A stretch of DNA of 64,000 bases from Collinsella sp. AF20-14LB (GTDB lineage Bacteria > Actinomycetota > Coriobacteriia > Coriobacteriales > Coriobacteriaceae), in assembly GCF_003459505.1 (NCBI RefSeq), contig NZ_QRWD01000003.1:62001-126000 (forward strand), read 5' to 3'. Shown one piece after another: positions 8,175 to 17,368 of this stretch. Under the pieces are notes generated by a model. The model saw nothing but the letters and a program-made list of their open reading frames with translations. It was not told the DNA's origin and ran no database searches. The translations under genes and the position numbers were made by a program. Position 1 is the stretch's first letter. Each line of letters starts with the position of its first letter.

Positions 8175-8204
8175 TGAAACGTTTCAGTTTATTGAAGCGT
8201 TTTA
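8175..8204 (+). promoter_or_regulatory. Two LacI/CcpA-type operator-like palindromes before adhE
   Basis: A perfect palindrome TGAAACGTTTCA (8175-8186) is followed 18 bases later, centre to centre, by the imperfect TGAAGCGTTTTA (8193-8204). The central CG with TGAAA arms is the pattern of LacI-family operators and catabolite-response sites. They lie about 95-120 bases before adhE and upstream of a possible -10 (TATCAT, 8251-8256), for which I see no good -35. Control of fermentation by sugar status is a reasonable inference. Confidence 0.6.
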
Positions 8205-8296
8205 GTGTGCCTTTTACGGGAATCTTACCGTTTACCGAATTATTTCTTGCTATCATGCAAGGCGTAGGGTAAATCTCCGATCGCAAGGAGACACAA

Positions 8297-10945
8297 ATGG
8301 TGAAAAAGTCACCGGAAAACACTACTCCCGCAATCGTGGACAACGTAGAGGCGCTTGAGGCTAAGCTCGCTCAGATGCGAGAGGCCCAGGCGCTTTTTGC
8401 TACGTACACGCAGGAGCAGGTCGACAAGATCTTCTATGAGGCCGCCATGGCCGCCAACAAGGCTCGTATCCCGTTGGCGAAGATGGCCATCGAGGAGACC
8501 GGCCGCGGCGTTCTTGAGGACAAGGTCATCAAGAACCACTACGCCGCAGAGTACATCTACAACGCTTACAAGAACACCAAGACCTGTGGTGTCCTGGAGC
8601 GCGACGAGGCCTACGGCATCACCAAGATCGCCGAGCCCATCGGTATCGTGGGCGCCGTCATCCCGACGACCAACCCCACCTCCACTGCGATCTTCAAGAC
8701 GCTGATCAGCCTGAAGACCCGCAACGCCATCATCATCTCCCCGCACCCGGCTGCCGCCAAGTGCACCATCGCCGCCGCTAAGCTCGTGCTTGACGCCGCC
8801 GTCAAGGCCGGCGCCCCCGAGGGCATCATCGGCTGGGTCGATGTCCCCTCCATCGAGCTGACCAACATGGTCATGCGCGACGTCGACATCATCCTCGCCA
8901 CCGGTGGCCCGGGCATGGTCAAGGCCGCCTACTCCTCGGGCAAGCCCGCCCTGGGCGTTGGCGCCGGTAACACCCCGGTCGTCATCGACGACACCGCCGA
9001 CGTGCTGCTCGCCGTCAACTCCATCATCCACTCCAAGACCTTCGACAACGGCATGATCTGCGCTTCCGAGCAGTCCGTGACCGTCATCGACACCATCTAC
9101 GACCAGGTTAAGGCCGAGTTCCAGAAGCGCGGCTGCTACTTCGTCAAGCAGGGTGCCGAGATGGAGGCACTGCGTGCCGCCATGTTCAAGAATGGCGCCC
9201 TCGATCACCGCATCCCCGGCATGGCCGCTGCCAAGATCGCTGAGCTCGCCGGCATCGAGGTTCCCGCCAAGACCAAGATCCTGATCGCCGAGGTCACCTC
9301 CACCGACCCCGCCAAGGAGGAGTTCTCCCACGAGAAGCTCTCCCCGGTCCTGGCCATGTATCACGCCAAGGACTTCCAGGAGGCCGTCGACAAGGCCGAG
9401 CACCTGGTGCTCGCCGGTGGCCCGGGCCACACCGCCTCTCTGTACGTGCACCCCGCCCAGGCCGAGAAGATCAGCCTGTTCGAGCACGTCATGAAGGCCT
9501 GCCGTATCGTCATCAACACCCCGTCCTCGCACGGCGGCATCGGTGACCTGTACAACTTTGGCATGAAGCCGTCTCTGACCCTGGGCTGCGGCTCCTGGGG
9601 CGGCAACTCCGTCTCCGAGAACGTTGGGGTGAAGCACTTGATCAACGTTAAGACTGTGGCCGAGCGCCGTGAGAACATGCTGTGGTTCCGCGCTCCCGAG
9701 AAGGTCTACTTCAAGAAGGGTTCCACGCCCGTCGCTCTCGACGAGCTCGGTACCGTCATGGGCAAGAAGCGCGCCTTCATCGTCACCGACCAGTTCCTCT
9801 TCAAGAATGGCAACACCCGCGCCATCGAGGCCAAGCTCGACGAGATGGGCATCGCCCACGACTGCTTCTACGACGTCGAGCCCGATCCGTCGCTGCAGTG
9901 CGCACGTCGCGGCGCCAAGCAGATGGCTCTCTTTGAGCCGGACGTCATCATCGCCGTCGGCGGTGGCTCCGCTATGGACGCCGGCAAGATCATGTGGATG
10001 ATGTACGAGCACCCCGAGTGCAAGTTTGAGGACATGGCCATGGACTTCATGGACATCCGCAAGCGTATCTTCACTTTCCCCGAGATGGGCAAGAAGGCCT
10101 ACTTCGTCGCCGTCCCGACCTCTTCGGGTACCGGCTCCGAGTGCACGCCGTTCGCCATCATCACCGACAAGGAGACCGGCATCAAGTGGCCGCTCGCCGA
10201 CTACGCGCTGCTCCCCAACATGGCTATCGTCGACGCCGACAACTGCATGACCGCCCCGCGCGGCCTGACCGCTGCCTCCGGCATCGACGTCATGACCCAC
10301 GCCATCGAGTCCTACGTCTCCATCATGGCTTCCGACTACACCAAGGGCCTCTCCGAGCGCGCTGCTAAGCTCGTCTTCGAGAACCTGCCCTCCAGCTTCA
10401 CGAACGGCGCCAAGGACCCGCACGCCCGCGAGGAGATGCACAACGCCTCCTGCATGGCCGGCATGGCCTTCGCCAACGCCTTCCTGGGCCTCAACCACTC
10501 CATGGCTCACAAGCTCGGCGCCTTCCATCACCTGCCCCACGGCCTCGCCAACGCCGTCATCCTGACCCGCGTTATGCGCTACAACGCCGCCGAGGCTCCC
10601 GTCAAGATGGGCACGTTCTCCCAGTATCCTTACCCCAACGCGCTGCACAACTACGCCGAGATGGCCAAGTACTGCGGCATCGAGGGCAAGGACGACAAGG
10701 AGGTCTTCGAGAACTTCATCACGAAGCTCGAGGAGCTCAAGGACTTCATCGGTGTCAAGAAGACCATCGCCGACTACGGTGTTGACGAGCAGTACTTCCT
10801 CGACACCCTCGACGAGATGACCGAGCAGGCATTCAACGACCAGTGCACCGGCGCTAACCCGCGCTACCCGCTCATGAGCGAGATCAAGGAGCTCTACCTG
10901 GACGCCTACTACGGCCGCAAGCCTCAGGACTACGCCGTCTGCTAG
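8297..10945 (+). CDS. adhE: Bifunctional acetaldehyde-CoA / alcohol dehydrogenase
   Basis: Reduces acetyl-CoA to acetaldehyde and then to ethanol, regenerating NAD+ during fermentation. The N-terminal about 450 residues are a CoA-acylating aldehyde dehydrogenase with the nucleophile C255 in GMICASEQS and the NAD region VGAGNTPVVID. The C-terminal about 420 residues are an iron-dependent alcohol dehydrogenase with GGGSAMDAGK, GSECTPFAI and iron-ligand histidines in MTHAIESYV and LNHSMAHKLGAFHHLPHG. 882 residues, full length. GCAAGGAG lies eight bases before ATG 8297. Very strong codon bias (nearly all C/G third positions) suggests high expression. Confidence 0.97.
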   Translation: MVKKSPENTTPAIVDNVEALEAKLAQMREAQALFATYTQEQVDKIFYEAAMAANKARIPLAKMAIEETGRGVLEDKVIKNHYAAEYIYNAYKNTKTCGVLERDEAYGITKIAEPIGIVGAVIPTTNPTSTAIFKTLISLKTRNAIIISPHPAAAKCTIAAAKLVLDAAVKAGAPEGIIGWVDVPSIELTNMVMRDVDIILATGGPGMVKAAYSSGKPALGVGAGNTPVVIDDTADVLLAVNSIIHSKTFDNGMICASEQSVTVIDTIYDQVKAEFQKRGCYFVKQGAEMEALRAAMFKNGALDHRIPGMAAAKIAELAGIEVPAKTKILIAEVTSTDPAKEEFSHEKLSPVLAMYHAKDFQEAVDKAEHLVLAGGPGHTASLYVHPAQAEKISLFEHVMKACRIVINTPSSHGGIGDLYNFGMKPSLTLGCGSWGGNSVSENVGVKHLINVKTVAERRENMLWFRAPEKVYFKKGSTPVALDELGTVMGKKRAFIVTDQFLFKNGNTRAIEAKLDEMGIAHDCFYDVEPDPSLQCARRGAKQMALFEPDVIIAVGGGSAMDAGKIMWMMYEHPECKFEDMAMDFMDIRKRIFTFPEMGKKAYFVAVPTSSGTGSECTPFAIITDKETGIKWPLADYALLPNMAIVDADNCMTAPRGLTAASGIDVMTHAIESYVSIMASDYTKGLSERAAKLVFENLPSSFTNGAKDPHAREEMHNASCMAGMAFANAFLGLNHSMAHKLGAFHHLPHGLANAVILTRVMRYNAAEAPVKMGTFSQYPYPNALHNYAEMAKYCGIEGKDDKEVFENFITKLEELKDFIGVKKTIADYGVDEQYFLDTLDEMTEQAFNDQCTGANPRYPLMSEIKELYLDAYYGRKPQDYAVC

Positions 10946-10962
10946 TTTTAGCACGGTTTTTA

Positions 10963-11001
10963 ACGGCGGGGGTGCACGGGTGTTTCACACACCCCCGCCG
11001 T
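10963..11001 (+). other. Strong hairpin between adhE and the kinase gene
   Basis: ACGGCGGGGGTG (10963-10974) pairs perfectly with CACCCCCGCCGT (10990-11001). What follows is CGCTTCTATC, with no T run, so termination would be weak or partial. It may act as a 3' stabiliser of the adhE message while allowing readthrough into the next gene 33 bases on. Confidence 0.6.
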
Positions 11002-11033
11002 CGCTTCTATCGCATCGTTGAAAGGATGCAACC

Positions 11034-11798
11034 ATGCTGCTACCCGATTCCAAGACCGAGCTCGTCCGCCGTGGCAACAAGGTCGTTTACGACCTGGGCG
11101 ACAAGATCGTCAAGGTCTTTAACGAGACCAAGCCTGTCTCCGACGTGTTCAACGAGGCTTTGAATCTTGCCCGCATCAATGAGTGCGGCATCCGCAGCCC
11201 CAAGGCTCTCGAGGTTTCCCAGCTCGAGAACGCCAACGGCTGGGCGCTCGTGACCGAGAAGGTTCCGGGCACCACCCTTGCCGAGAAGATGACTGCCGAG
11301 CCCCAGCGCTTTGGTGAGTATCTCGAGATGTTCGTCGACCTCCAAATCGAGATCCACGGCTACACCTCCCCGCTGCTCAACCGTCAGCGCGACAAGTTCG
11401 CCCGCATGATCGACAGCCTTGATCAGCTCAATGCCACCACGCGCTACAACCTTCAGGAGCGTCTGGACGGCATGACCAAGGAGTTCAAGGTCTGCCACGG
11501 GGACTTCAACCCCTCCAACGTCATCGTCGGCGACGACGGCCAGCTCTATGTGTGCGACTGGGCACACGCCACCCAGGGCTCCCCTGCTGCCGACGTTGCC
11601 ACCACCTACCTGCTCTTCGCCCTCAACAGCAAGGATCAGGCCGAGGCCTACCTGGAGCTCTACTGCGACCGCGCCGACATGCCCATGCAGGTCGTGCGTC
11701 AGTGGACGAGCATCGTCGCCGCTTCCGAGCTCGCTCGTAAGCGCAACGTGAACGATGAGTTCCTGAAGAACTGGATCGACGTCGTCGATTATCAGTAA
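11034..11798 (+). CDS. APH-family (aminoglycoside phosphotransferase-like) kinase
   Basis: 254-residue protein-kinase-like small-molecule kinase. It has a short N-lobe (VVYDLGDKIVKVFNE with the ATP lysine), the catalytic loop HGDFNPSN (H155, D157, N162) and the magnesium aspartate in CDWAHA (D175). The substrate cannot be told from sequence. APH-fold proteins include antibiotic, choline, homoserine and fructosamine kinases. It follows adhE by 88 bases across a hairpin and ends at a strong terminator, so it may share the adhE transcript. I would not call it a resistance gene. ATG 11034 has GAAAGGATGCAACC upstream. Confidence 0.8.
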   Translation: MLLPDSKTELVRRGNKVVYDLGDKIVKVFNETKPVSDVFNEALNLARINECGIRSPKALEVSQLENANGWALVTEKVPGTTLAEKMTAEPQRFGEYLEMFVDLQIEIHGYTSPLLNRQRDKFARMIDSLDQLNATTRYNLQERLDGMTKEFKVCHGDFNPSNVIVGDDGQLYVCDWAHATQGSPAADVATTYLLFALNSKDQAEAYLELYCDRADMPMQVVRQWTSIVAASELARKRNVNDEFLKNWIDVVDYQ

Positions 11799-11833
11799 TA
11801 TCTGAGCGATTTATTTCGCATCGGAGGCACAAG

Positions 11834-11873
11834 AAAACCCCGCAGCTCATATGGGCTGTGGGGTTTTCCTTTT
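11834..11873 (+). terminator. Terminator after the APH-like kinase
   Basis: AAAACCCCGCAGC and GCTGTGGGGTTTT pair around TCATATGG, then CCTTTT. Intrinsic terminator; the A-run on the other side would also allow function on the minus strand. Confidence 0.85.
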
Positions 11874-11896
11874 AGATATCGAGGATGCCACAAGAT

Positions 11897-11945
11897 AAAA
11901 GGACGGCCCCACATCTCCCCGATCTGGAGAAATGTGGGGCCGTCC
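11897..11945 (-). terminator. Terminator of the proS operon
   Basis: On the minus strand GGACGGCCCCACATTTCTCC pairs with GGAGATGTGGGGCCGTCC (one bulged base) and is followed by TTTTATCTT. It lies just downstream of the proS stop and ends the long minus-strand block. Confidence 0.88.
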
Positions 11946-11975
11946 CGTATATCGAACTACAAGCGAAATCGTCGA

Positions 11976-13697
11976 TTAACGGCGGGCCGCCTTAACAAGC
12001 TCGGCAACCTTGGCGACGACCTCGTCAATCGCCACGTCCTCGCGCTCGCCCGTGGCACGGTCCTTGAGCTCAACGGTGCCATTCTTAAGGCCACGCTTGC
12101 CAAGCACCACCTGATACGGGAATCCCATAAGGTCGTTATCGGCAAACTTAAAGCCGGGACGCTCGTCACGGTCGTCGACGACGACCTCGATACCCTCGGC
12201 GCACAAGCCCTCGACGATTTGGTCGCAGACGGTTGCGCACTCCTCCTTCTTGGGATCGAGCGGAATCACAGCGACCTCGTACGGGGCAACGGAAACCGGC
12301 CAGACGATACCGTGCTCGTCGTTGTGCTGCTCCACGACGGCAGCAAGCGAGCGGGACACGCCCACGCCGTAGCAACCCATGATAAGCGGCTTCTCCTTGC
12401 CGTCCTCGTCCATAAAGGTGGCGCCCATGGCCTCGGAATACTTGGTACCCAGCTGGAAGACCTGCGAGACCTCGATGCCGCGAGCAGCAGAGAGCGGCTT
12501 GCCGCAGTGCGGGCAGGGATCGCCGGCAACGACGGTGACCAGATCTGCCCACTCATCGACGGTAAAGTCGCGCTCGGGGCAGGCACCGGTAAAGTGATAA
12601 TCGACCTCGTTGGCACCGCAGGCCCACTGCTTGGACTCGCGCAGGCTCTCGTCGCACACCGGACGGATGCCCTCGGGCAAGTTAACCGGTCCGATAAAGC
12701 CCTTGTGCAGACCGTAGGTCTGAAGCTCCTCGTCCGTCATCATGCGATAACCCTTGCCAAAGACATGCTCGGCCTTGCAGTCGTTGAGCTCATGATCGCC
12801 CGGGACGATAGCCACGACGGGCTTGCCCTCGGCATCGATGAGCGCCAGGGACTTGCGCGTGCCGTTCTCGGGGAACCCAAAGAACTTAGCAACGGCCTCA
12901 ATGGTGCCCATGCCCGGAGTCTCGACCTTGGTAAGCGTACCGTCACCGGGACCCTCAGTCACGACGACCTTGGTGCTTGCAGCCTCATCATCGGCGGCAA
13001 AACCGCAGTCATCGCAATAGACGAGAGAAGCCTCGCCGGCGTCGGCCAAAGCCATGTACTCGACGGAGGTATCGCCACCGATCTCGCCGGAGTCGGCAAC
13101 GACGGGCAAGGCCTTGATGTAGCAGCGCTCGCAAATGTTAGCGTAGGCCTGCTTCATCTTGTCATACTCCTCCTGCAAGCTCTCCTGCGTGGCGGAGAAG
13201 CTGTAGGCATCCTTCATGATGAACTCGCGACCGCGCATCAGGCCAAAACGGGGACGGAACTCGTCGCGGAACTTATCCTGGATGTGATAGAGGTTCACTG
13301 GCAGCTGCTTATAGGAGCGCAGCTCGTTGCGCACCAGGGCCGTGACGGTCTCCTCGTGCGTGGGGCCCAGCACGAACTCGCGACCATGACGGTCGTCAAA
13401 GCGCACAAGCTCCTTGCCATAGGCATCGATACGGCCGGACTCACGCCACAACTCGGCGTCGACCATAATGGGCATCATAAGCTCCTGGGCGCCGGCGGCG
13501 TCCATCTCGTCGCGCACGATGTTCTCAATCTTGCGAATCGAGCGCCATGCGAGCGGCAGGTAGGAATACAGACCGGCGGCCTCCTTGCGGATCATGCCGG
13601 CACGGAGCAGCAGGCGGTGGCTGGCGAGCTCAGCGTCCGCCGGATCCTCTTTAAGCGTCGGCGCATAGAGCTTAGACATATACATTGCTCGGGTCAT
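11976..13697 (-). CDS. proS: Prolyl-tRNA synthetase, bacterial type
   Basis: Class II synthetase charging tRNA-Pro. The 573 residues include motif 1 around LPLAWRSIRKIENIVRDEMD, motif 2 with FRDEFRPRFGLMRGREFIMKDAYSF-type residues, the long editing (INS) domain between motifs 2 and 3, GCYGVGVSRSLAAVVEQ as motif 3, and a C-terminal anticodon-binding domain. ATG 13697 directly follows the ispG stop (TAAATG), with GAGGAGAAATA as ribosome site inside the ispG end. Last gene of the block, followed by a terminator. Confidence 0.96.
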   Translation of the reverse strand: MTRAMYMSKLYAPTLKEDPADAELASHRLLLRAGMIRKEAAGLYSYLPLAWRSIRKIENIVRDEMDAAGAQELMMPIMVDAELWRESGRIDAYGKELVRFDDRHGREFVLGPTHEETVTALVRNELRSYKQLPVNLYHIQDKFRDEFRPRFGLMRGREFIMKDAYSFSATQESLQEEYDKMKQAYANICERCYIKALPVVADSGEIGGDTSVEYMALADAGEASLVYCDDCGFAADDEAASTKVVVTEGPGDGTLTKVETPGMGTIEAVAKFFGFPENGTRKSLALIDAEGKPVVAIVPGDHELNDCKAEHVFGKGYRMMTDEELQTYGLHKGFIGPVNLPEGIRPVCDESLRESKQWACGANEVDYHFTGACPERDFTVDEWADLVTVVAGDPCPHCGKPLSAARGIEVSQVFQLGTKYSEAMGATFMDEDGKEKPLIMGCYGVGVSRSLAAVVEQHNDEHGIVWPVSVAPYEVAVIPLDPKKEECATVCDQIVEGLCAEGIEVVVDDRDERPGFKFADNDLMGFPYQVVLGKRGLKNGTVELKDRATGEREDVAIDEVVAKVAELVKAARR

Positions 13698-14780
13698 TTA
13701 TTTCTCCTCAATAAGCTTGTCGACCTCTGCCATAAGCGCGTCGACAATTTGGTCCTCAGCTACTTTACCAATGATCTGGCCATGCGAAAAGAGCAAGGCC
13801 TGACCACGTCCGCAAGCAACGCCCAGGTCGGCATCAGAAGCCTCGCCGGGGCCATTAACGGCACATCCCATGACGGCAATCGAAAGCGGCGCGGAATAGT
13901 TCTTAAGCCGCTCGGTGACCTCCTCGGCGATGGGAATGAGGTTAACCTGGCAGCGGGCGCACGTGGGGCACGAGACAATCTCGGGACCACGGCGACGCAG
14001 GCCCAGCGACTGTAGAATTCCCCAGGCGACCGGCGGCTCCTCAACCGGATCGGCCGTGAGCGACACACGCATGGTGTCGCCGATGCCTTCGGAAAGCAAG
14101 ATACCCAAGCCTACAGAGCTCTTGATGGTGCCCTGAAGCTTGGTCCCCGCCTCCGTCACGCCCAGGTGAAGCGGAACGTGGGGAATCTCACGTGACAGGG
14201 CTCGATAGGTATCGAGCGTCGTTTGCACGCTATGGGCCTTGGCCGAAAGCACAATGTTCGTAAAGCCGCGATCCTCAAAGTGCTTGACGAAGCGCTCGCT
14301 CGACATCACGAGCTTTTCGGGCTGCGTGAGGTCGTCGCGCTCGGCAATATCTTGCTCAAGCGAGCCCGCGTTCACGCCAATGCGAATCGCACAGCCCGCG
14401 GCACCCGCAGCATCGATCACCGCGTCAACCTTGGCCCAATCGCCGATATTGCCGGGATTGATGCGCAGCTTGGCGGCACCGGCCTCAACGGCACCAATGG
14501 CGAGCTTATGGTTAAAGTGGATATCGGCGACAATCGGCACCGGAGACTCGGCACAGATGGTGCGGAAGCCCTCAAGCGCGGCCTCGGAGGGCACGCTCAC
14601 GCGCACGATATCGCAGCCAGCCTGCGCCAACGCGCACACTTGCGCAAGCGTTGCCTGGGCATCAGCGGTATCGGTGCAGGTCATAGATTGGACCACCACC
14701 GGCGCGCCGCCACCGATCTGCACGCCGCCCACATGCACGGGGCGCGTCAGCTCGCGAGGCAAAGGATGGGATAAAGACAA
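13698..14780 (-). CDS. ispG: 4-hydroxy-3-methylbut-2-enyl-diphosphate synthase
   Basis: Iron-sulphur enzyme of the MEP isoprenoid pathway, acting on methylerythritol cyclodiphosphate. Visible: GGAPVVVQSMT at the N-terminus, the barrel repeats, LRINPGNIG, and the [4Fe-4S] cysteines in SCPTCARCQVN plus GCAVNGPGEA near the C-terminus. It is in a run with dxr, another MEP gene. The start is inferred: TTG 14780 lies eight bases after GGGGAG, while GTG 14789 overlaps that site. About 360 residues, normal size. Confidence 0.94.
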   Translation of the reverse strand: MSLSHPLPRELTRPVHVGGVQIGGGAPVVVQSMTCTDTADAQATLAQVCALAQAGCDIVRVSVPSEAALEGFRTICAESPVPIVADIHFNHKLAIGAVEAGAAKLRINPGNIGDWAKVDAVIDAAGAAGCAIRIGVNAGSLEQDIAERDDLTQPEKLVMSSERFVKHFEDRGFTNIVLSAKAHSVQTTLDTYRALSREIPHVPLHLGVTEAGTKLQGTIKSSVGLGILLSEGIGDTMRVSLTADPVEEPPVAWGILQSLGLRRRGPEIVSCPTCARCQVNLIPIAEEVTERLKNYSAPLSIAVMGCAVNGPGEASDADLGVACGRGQALLFSHGQIIGKVAEDQIVDALMAEVDKLIEEK

Positions 14781-14793
14781 TCCAAACACTCCC

Positions 14794-16155
14794 CTACAGA
14801 ATAAATCGAAGGATGTCGGAACGAAGCATATAGACAAACAGCAGCGCAAAGAGCGCGATGCCCACATAGCTCACAATCGTCTGGACCTTGAGCGGAAGCT
14901 CGCGGCCCGCAATCTTCTGAATGATCTCGATGACTAGCTTGCCGCCATCGAGTGGCGGGATGGGCAGCAGGTTCATAAAGCCAAGCGAGAATGAAATGAG
15001 GGCGGCAAACGAAAGGAACGTGGCAGGGCCGGCAGCAGCAGCCTGTGAGGACATAACGCTAATACCCACGATCGAAGAAGACTGATCGAGAATCTCCATC
15101 GTATGCTGCGGCTGGAGTAGGCGCATCACGCCATCCGCCGTCTGTACAACATAGGAGAATGACAGACGCGCCGAGGTGATCGGGTCTATACGGACCACCT
15201 GCGTAGAGGCATACACACCTAGGCGCTCGTCCTCTTTGAGCGCAACCGTGGTCGAATGCTGCTTGCCGTCACGCTCGTACTCGATGGCGATATCGCCCTT
15301 GCCGGCGGCCTTGCCGATGGCATCGTAGACATCCATCCAAGTAGAACATGAGACACCGTCAACCGAAAGGATCGCATCACCGGCCTCGATACCCGCCTTG
15401 GCGGCAATAGACCCCTCGTCAACCTGACCGATCACGTTGGTATCCATCGGCACGGTGACACCCGCAATGGAATAGATGCTCATAAGAAGCAAAAAACCCG
15501 TCAAGATATTGACGATAATGCCTGCGAGCAGCATAAAGGCGCGCTTGAGAAAGCCTTGGCCAAGATAGGTGTGCGAGCGTTCTTGCGCAAGGAACTCGAC
15601 CTCGCCGCACGGCAGCTCCCACACATCGCCCTCGGCAGTCGCATGTTCGCGATCGAAACGGCGACCATCAAAGGTGGTATAGCCTGCCGTGTCTCGTGGC
15701 AACGTCTGATATTTGGTGGGATAGTAGCTCGGCGAGGGCTTCTCCCCTTCCTCATACCAGGGCGCGATGGAGCCCCAGCCCAGCAAAAGGGCGCATGCCT
15801 CGAGCACATCCTCCTCGGAAAGTTCGAGCTCGACAGCAAGGTCGGCCACGGTCACGCGACCATGACGATAGATAGCCGCGAGCACGCGATCGGCGCACGA
15901 AACATCGGTCGGATCCATACCGCAGATGGCAGCGTAGCCACCCAGCAGCAGCGGGGTCACGCCAAACTTGGTTCCAATGCGACGCGACGTGTAATGGATG
16001 TCAAAGCGGCACGGCAGACCCAAAAAGAACTCGGTCACACGGACGCCGCAGGCACGCGCCGCCAAAAAGTGGCCGCCCTCGTGCAAAAACACGAGGACGG
16101 AAAGCATCAGCAGGCCCCAAAAGACCGATGAGAGAACGCTCAGAACAGTATCCAT
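14794..16155 (-). CDS. rseP: Site-2 intramembrane metalloprotease with an inserted cytosolic domain
   Basis: Cleaves membrane-bound anti-sigma factors or signal peptide remnants inside the membrane. TM1 carries the zinc motif HEGGH (H25, E26, H29). A later membrane segment with GFMNLLPIPPLDGGK supplies the third ligand, and a PDZ domain (about 225-300) follows TYLGQGFLKRAFMLLAG. Unusually, about 110 residues (83-195) are inserted between LLLGGY...GMDP and that segment, starting with a winged-helix-like stretch. ATG 16155 is 16 bases from the nearest AAGGA; a TTG at 16170 is too close to it, so the start is uncertain. Lies between dxr and ispG. Confidence 0.92.
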   Translation of the reverse strand: MDTVLSVLSSVFWGLLMLSVLVFLHEGGHFLAARACGVRVTEFFLGLPCRFDIHYTSRRIGTKFGVTPLLLGGYAAICGMDPTDVSCADRVLAAIYRHGRVTVADLAVELELSEEDVLEACALLLGWGSIAPWYEEGEKPSPSYYPTKYQTLPRDTAGYTTFDGRRFDREHATAEGDVWELPCGEVEFLAQERSHTYLGQGFLKRAFMLLAGIIVNILTGFLLLMSIYSIAGVTVPMDTNVIGQVDEGSIAAKAGIEAGDAILSVDGVSCSTWMDVYDAIGKAAGKGDIAIEYERDGKQHSTTVALKEDERLGVYASTQVVRIDPITSARLSFSYVVQTADGVMRLLQPQHTMEILDQSSSIVGISVMSSQAAAAGPATFLSFAALISFSLGFMNLLPIPPLDGGKLVIEIIQKIAGRELPLKVQTIVSYVGIALFALLFVYMLRSDILRFIL

Positions 16156-16180
16156 AAAACGAAAAAGCAATCCTTATGGG

Positions 16181-17368
16181 TTAGGAACGGGTTGCGGCGA
16201 GCACCTGCGCAGCCTTTTCACGCGCCCACGCATCGATGTCGCGAAGCTGCTCAAACGAATCGACCACCTGCATATCGTGGGCGTCCATGCAGGATTCCAC
16301 AATGCGATCGATATCGGTAAAGCTGCAGCCATCGTGCAGGAAGGCATCGACGGCGACCTCGTTGGCGGCATTGAGCACGCACGGCATGGTGCCACCCGTC
16401 TTGCCGGCACGCTCGGCCAGTGCCAGACAGCGGAAGGTATCCATGTCGGCAGCATCAAACGTGAGCTGCCCCAGCTCGCGGAAATCGATACGAGGCGCCG
16501 GGGTATCCCAACGCTCGGGATACGAGAACGCGAACTGGATGGGAATACGCATGTCGGATGCACCGAGATGCGCCATCACGGAGCCGTCGGCGAACTCGAC
16601 CATAGAGTGAATCTTGGACTGACGCTGCACGACCACGTTAATGAAATCGAGGTCGCAGCTAAACAGATGCATGGCTTCAATGCGCTCCAGGCCCTTGTTC
16701 ATGAGGGTGGCGGAGTCAATGGTGATCTTGGCACCCATGGCCCACGTGGGATGCGCGAGGGCATCGGCACGCGTCACGCGATCGAGCTCGTCGCGCGTGC
16801 GGCCAAAGAACGGACCGCCCGAGCAGGTGAGCCAAATGCAGTGGGCCTCGCGCGGGTTCTCCCCCAGATAGCACTGGTAGATGGCGGAATGCTCAGAGTC
16901 GACCGGAATAAGCTGGCCCGGTTGTGCCAACGGCATAAGCAAGTCGCCACCGACGACGAGGGACTCCTTGTTGGCAAGGGCAAGGCGCTTATTCGAGGTC
17001 AAGGCCGCATGGCTCGCCTCGAGACCGGCTGCGCCCACAATAGCGACAAGCACGCAGTCGACATCGTCGCGATGCGCGAGCTCGCAAACCGCCTGCGCGC
17101 CAACGCCGAGCTTCGTTCCCTCGGGCAACTCCTGCAGCACGGCGTCATCGCCATGATCGACATCGGCCACGGCAACCGCCGGAACCGAGAACTCGCGGGC
17201 AGCGGCAACGAGCTCGGAGGTACTGGAGTTAACGGACAGCGCCGTCACCTGCAGGCGATCGGCATGCTGGCGGCACACATCGAGCGCCTGGGTGCCGATA
17301 GAGCCCGTACAACCCAGGATGGCAACGCGGAGGCGTCCATCGGGGCCATACGTCGTCTGGAAGGACAT
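16181..17368 (-). CDS. dxr: 1-deoxy-D-xylulose 5-phosphate reductoisomerase
   Basis: Second step of the MEP pathway, DXP to MEP with NADPH. 395 residues with the nucleotide-binding VAILGCTGSIGTQALDV, the LANKESLV motif, metal/substrate residues in PVDSEHSAI and TCSGGPF, and MGAKITIDSATLMNKGLE. ATG 17368 overlaps the cdsA stop by one base (TAATG), with GGAGG nine bases upstream. Lies between cdsA and rseP, the usual bacterial order. Confidence 0.97.
   Translation of the reverse strand: MSFQTTYGPDGRLRVAILGCTGSIGTQALDVCRQHADRLQVTALSVNSSTSELVAAAREFSVPAVAVADVDHGDDAVLQELPEGTKLGVGAQAVCELAHRDDVDCVLVAIVGAAGLEASHAALTSNKRLALANKESLVVGGDLLMPLAQPGQLIPVDSEHSAIYQCYLGENPREAHCIWLTCSGGPFFGRTRDELDRVTRADALAHPTWAMGAKITIDSATLMNKGLERIEAMHLFSCDLDFINVVVQRQSKIHSMVEFADGSVMAHLGASDMRIPIQFAFSYPERWDTPAPRIDFRELGQLTFDAADMDTFRCLALAERAGKTGGTMPCVLNAANEVAVDAFLHDGCSFTDIDRIVESCMDAHDMQVVDSFEQLRDIDAWAREKAAQVLAATRS

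Noticed and set aside
8309..10954. An open frame of about 880 codons antisense to adhE
   Set aside because: It mirrors adhE almost exactly and its composition (rich in Gly, Val, Leu, Asp, His) is what biased GC-ending codons give on the opposite strand. No ribosome site or family match.
11034..11798. Antibiotic resistance gene
   Set aside because: The APH fold alone does not indicate resistance; the gene shares host codon use and sits beside adhE with no mobile element features.
13698..13700. T-box upstream of proS
   Set aside because: proS starts directly on the ispG stop codon, leaving no leader.
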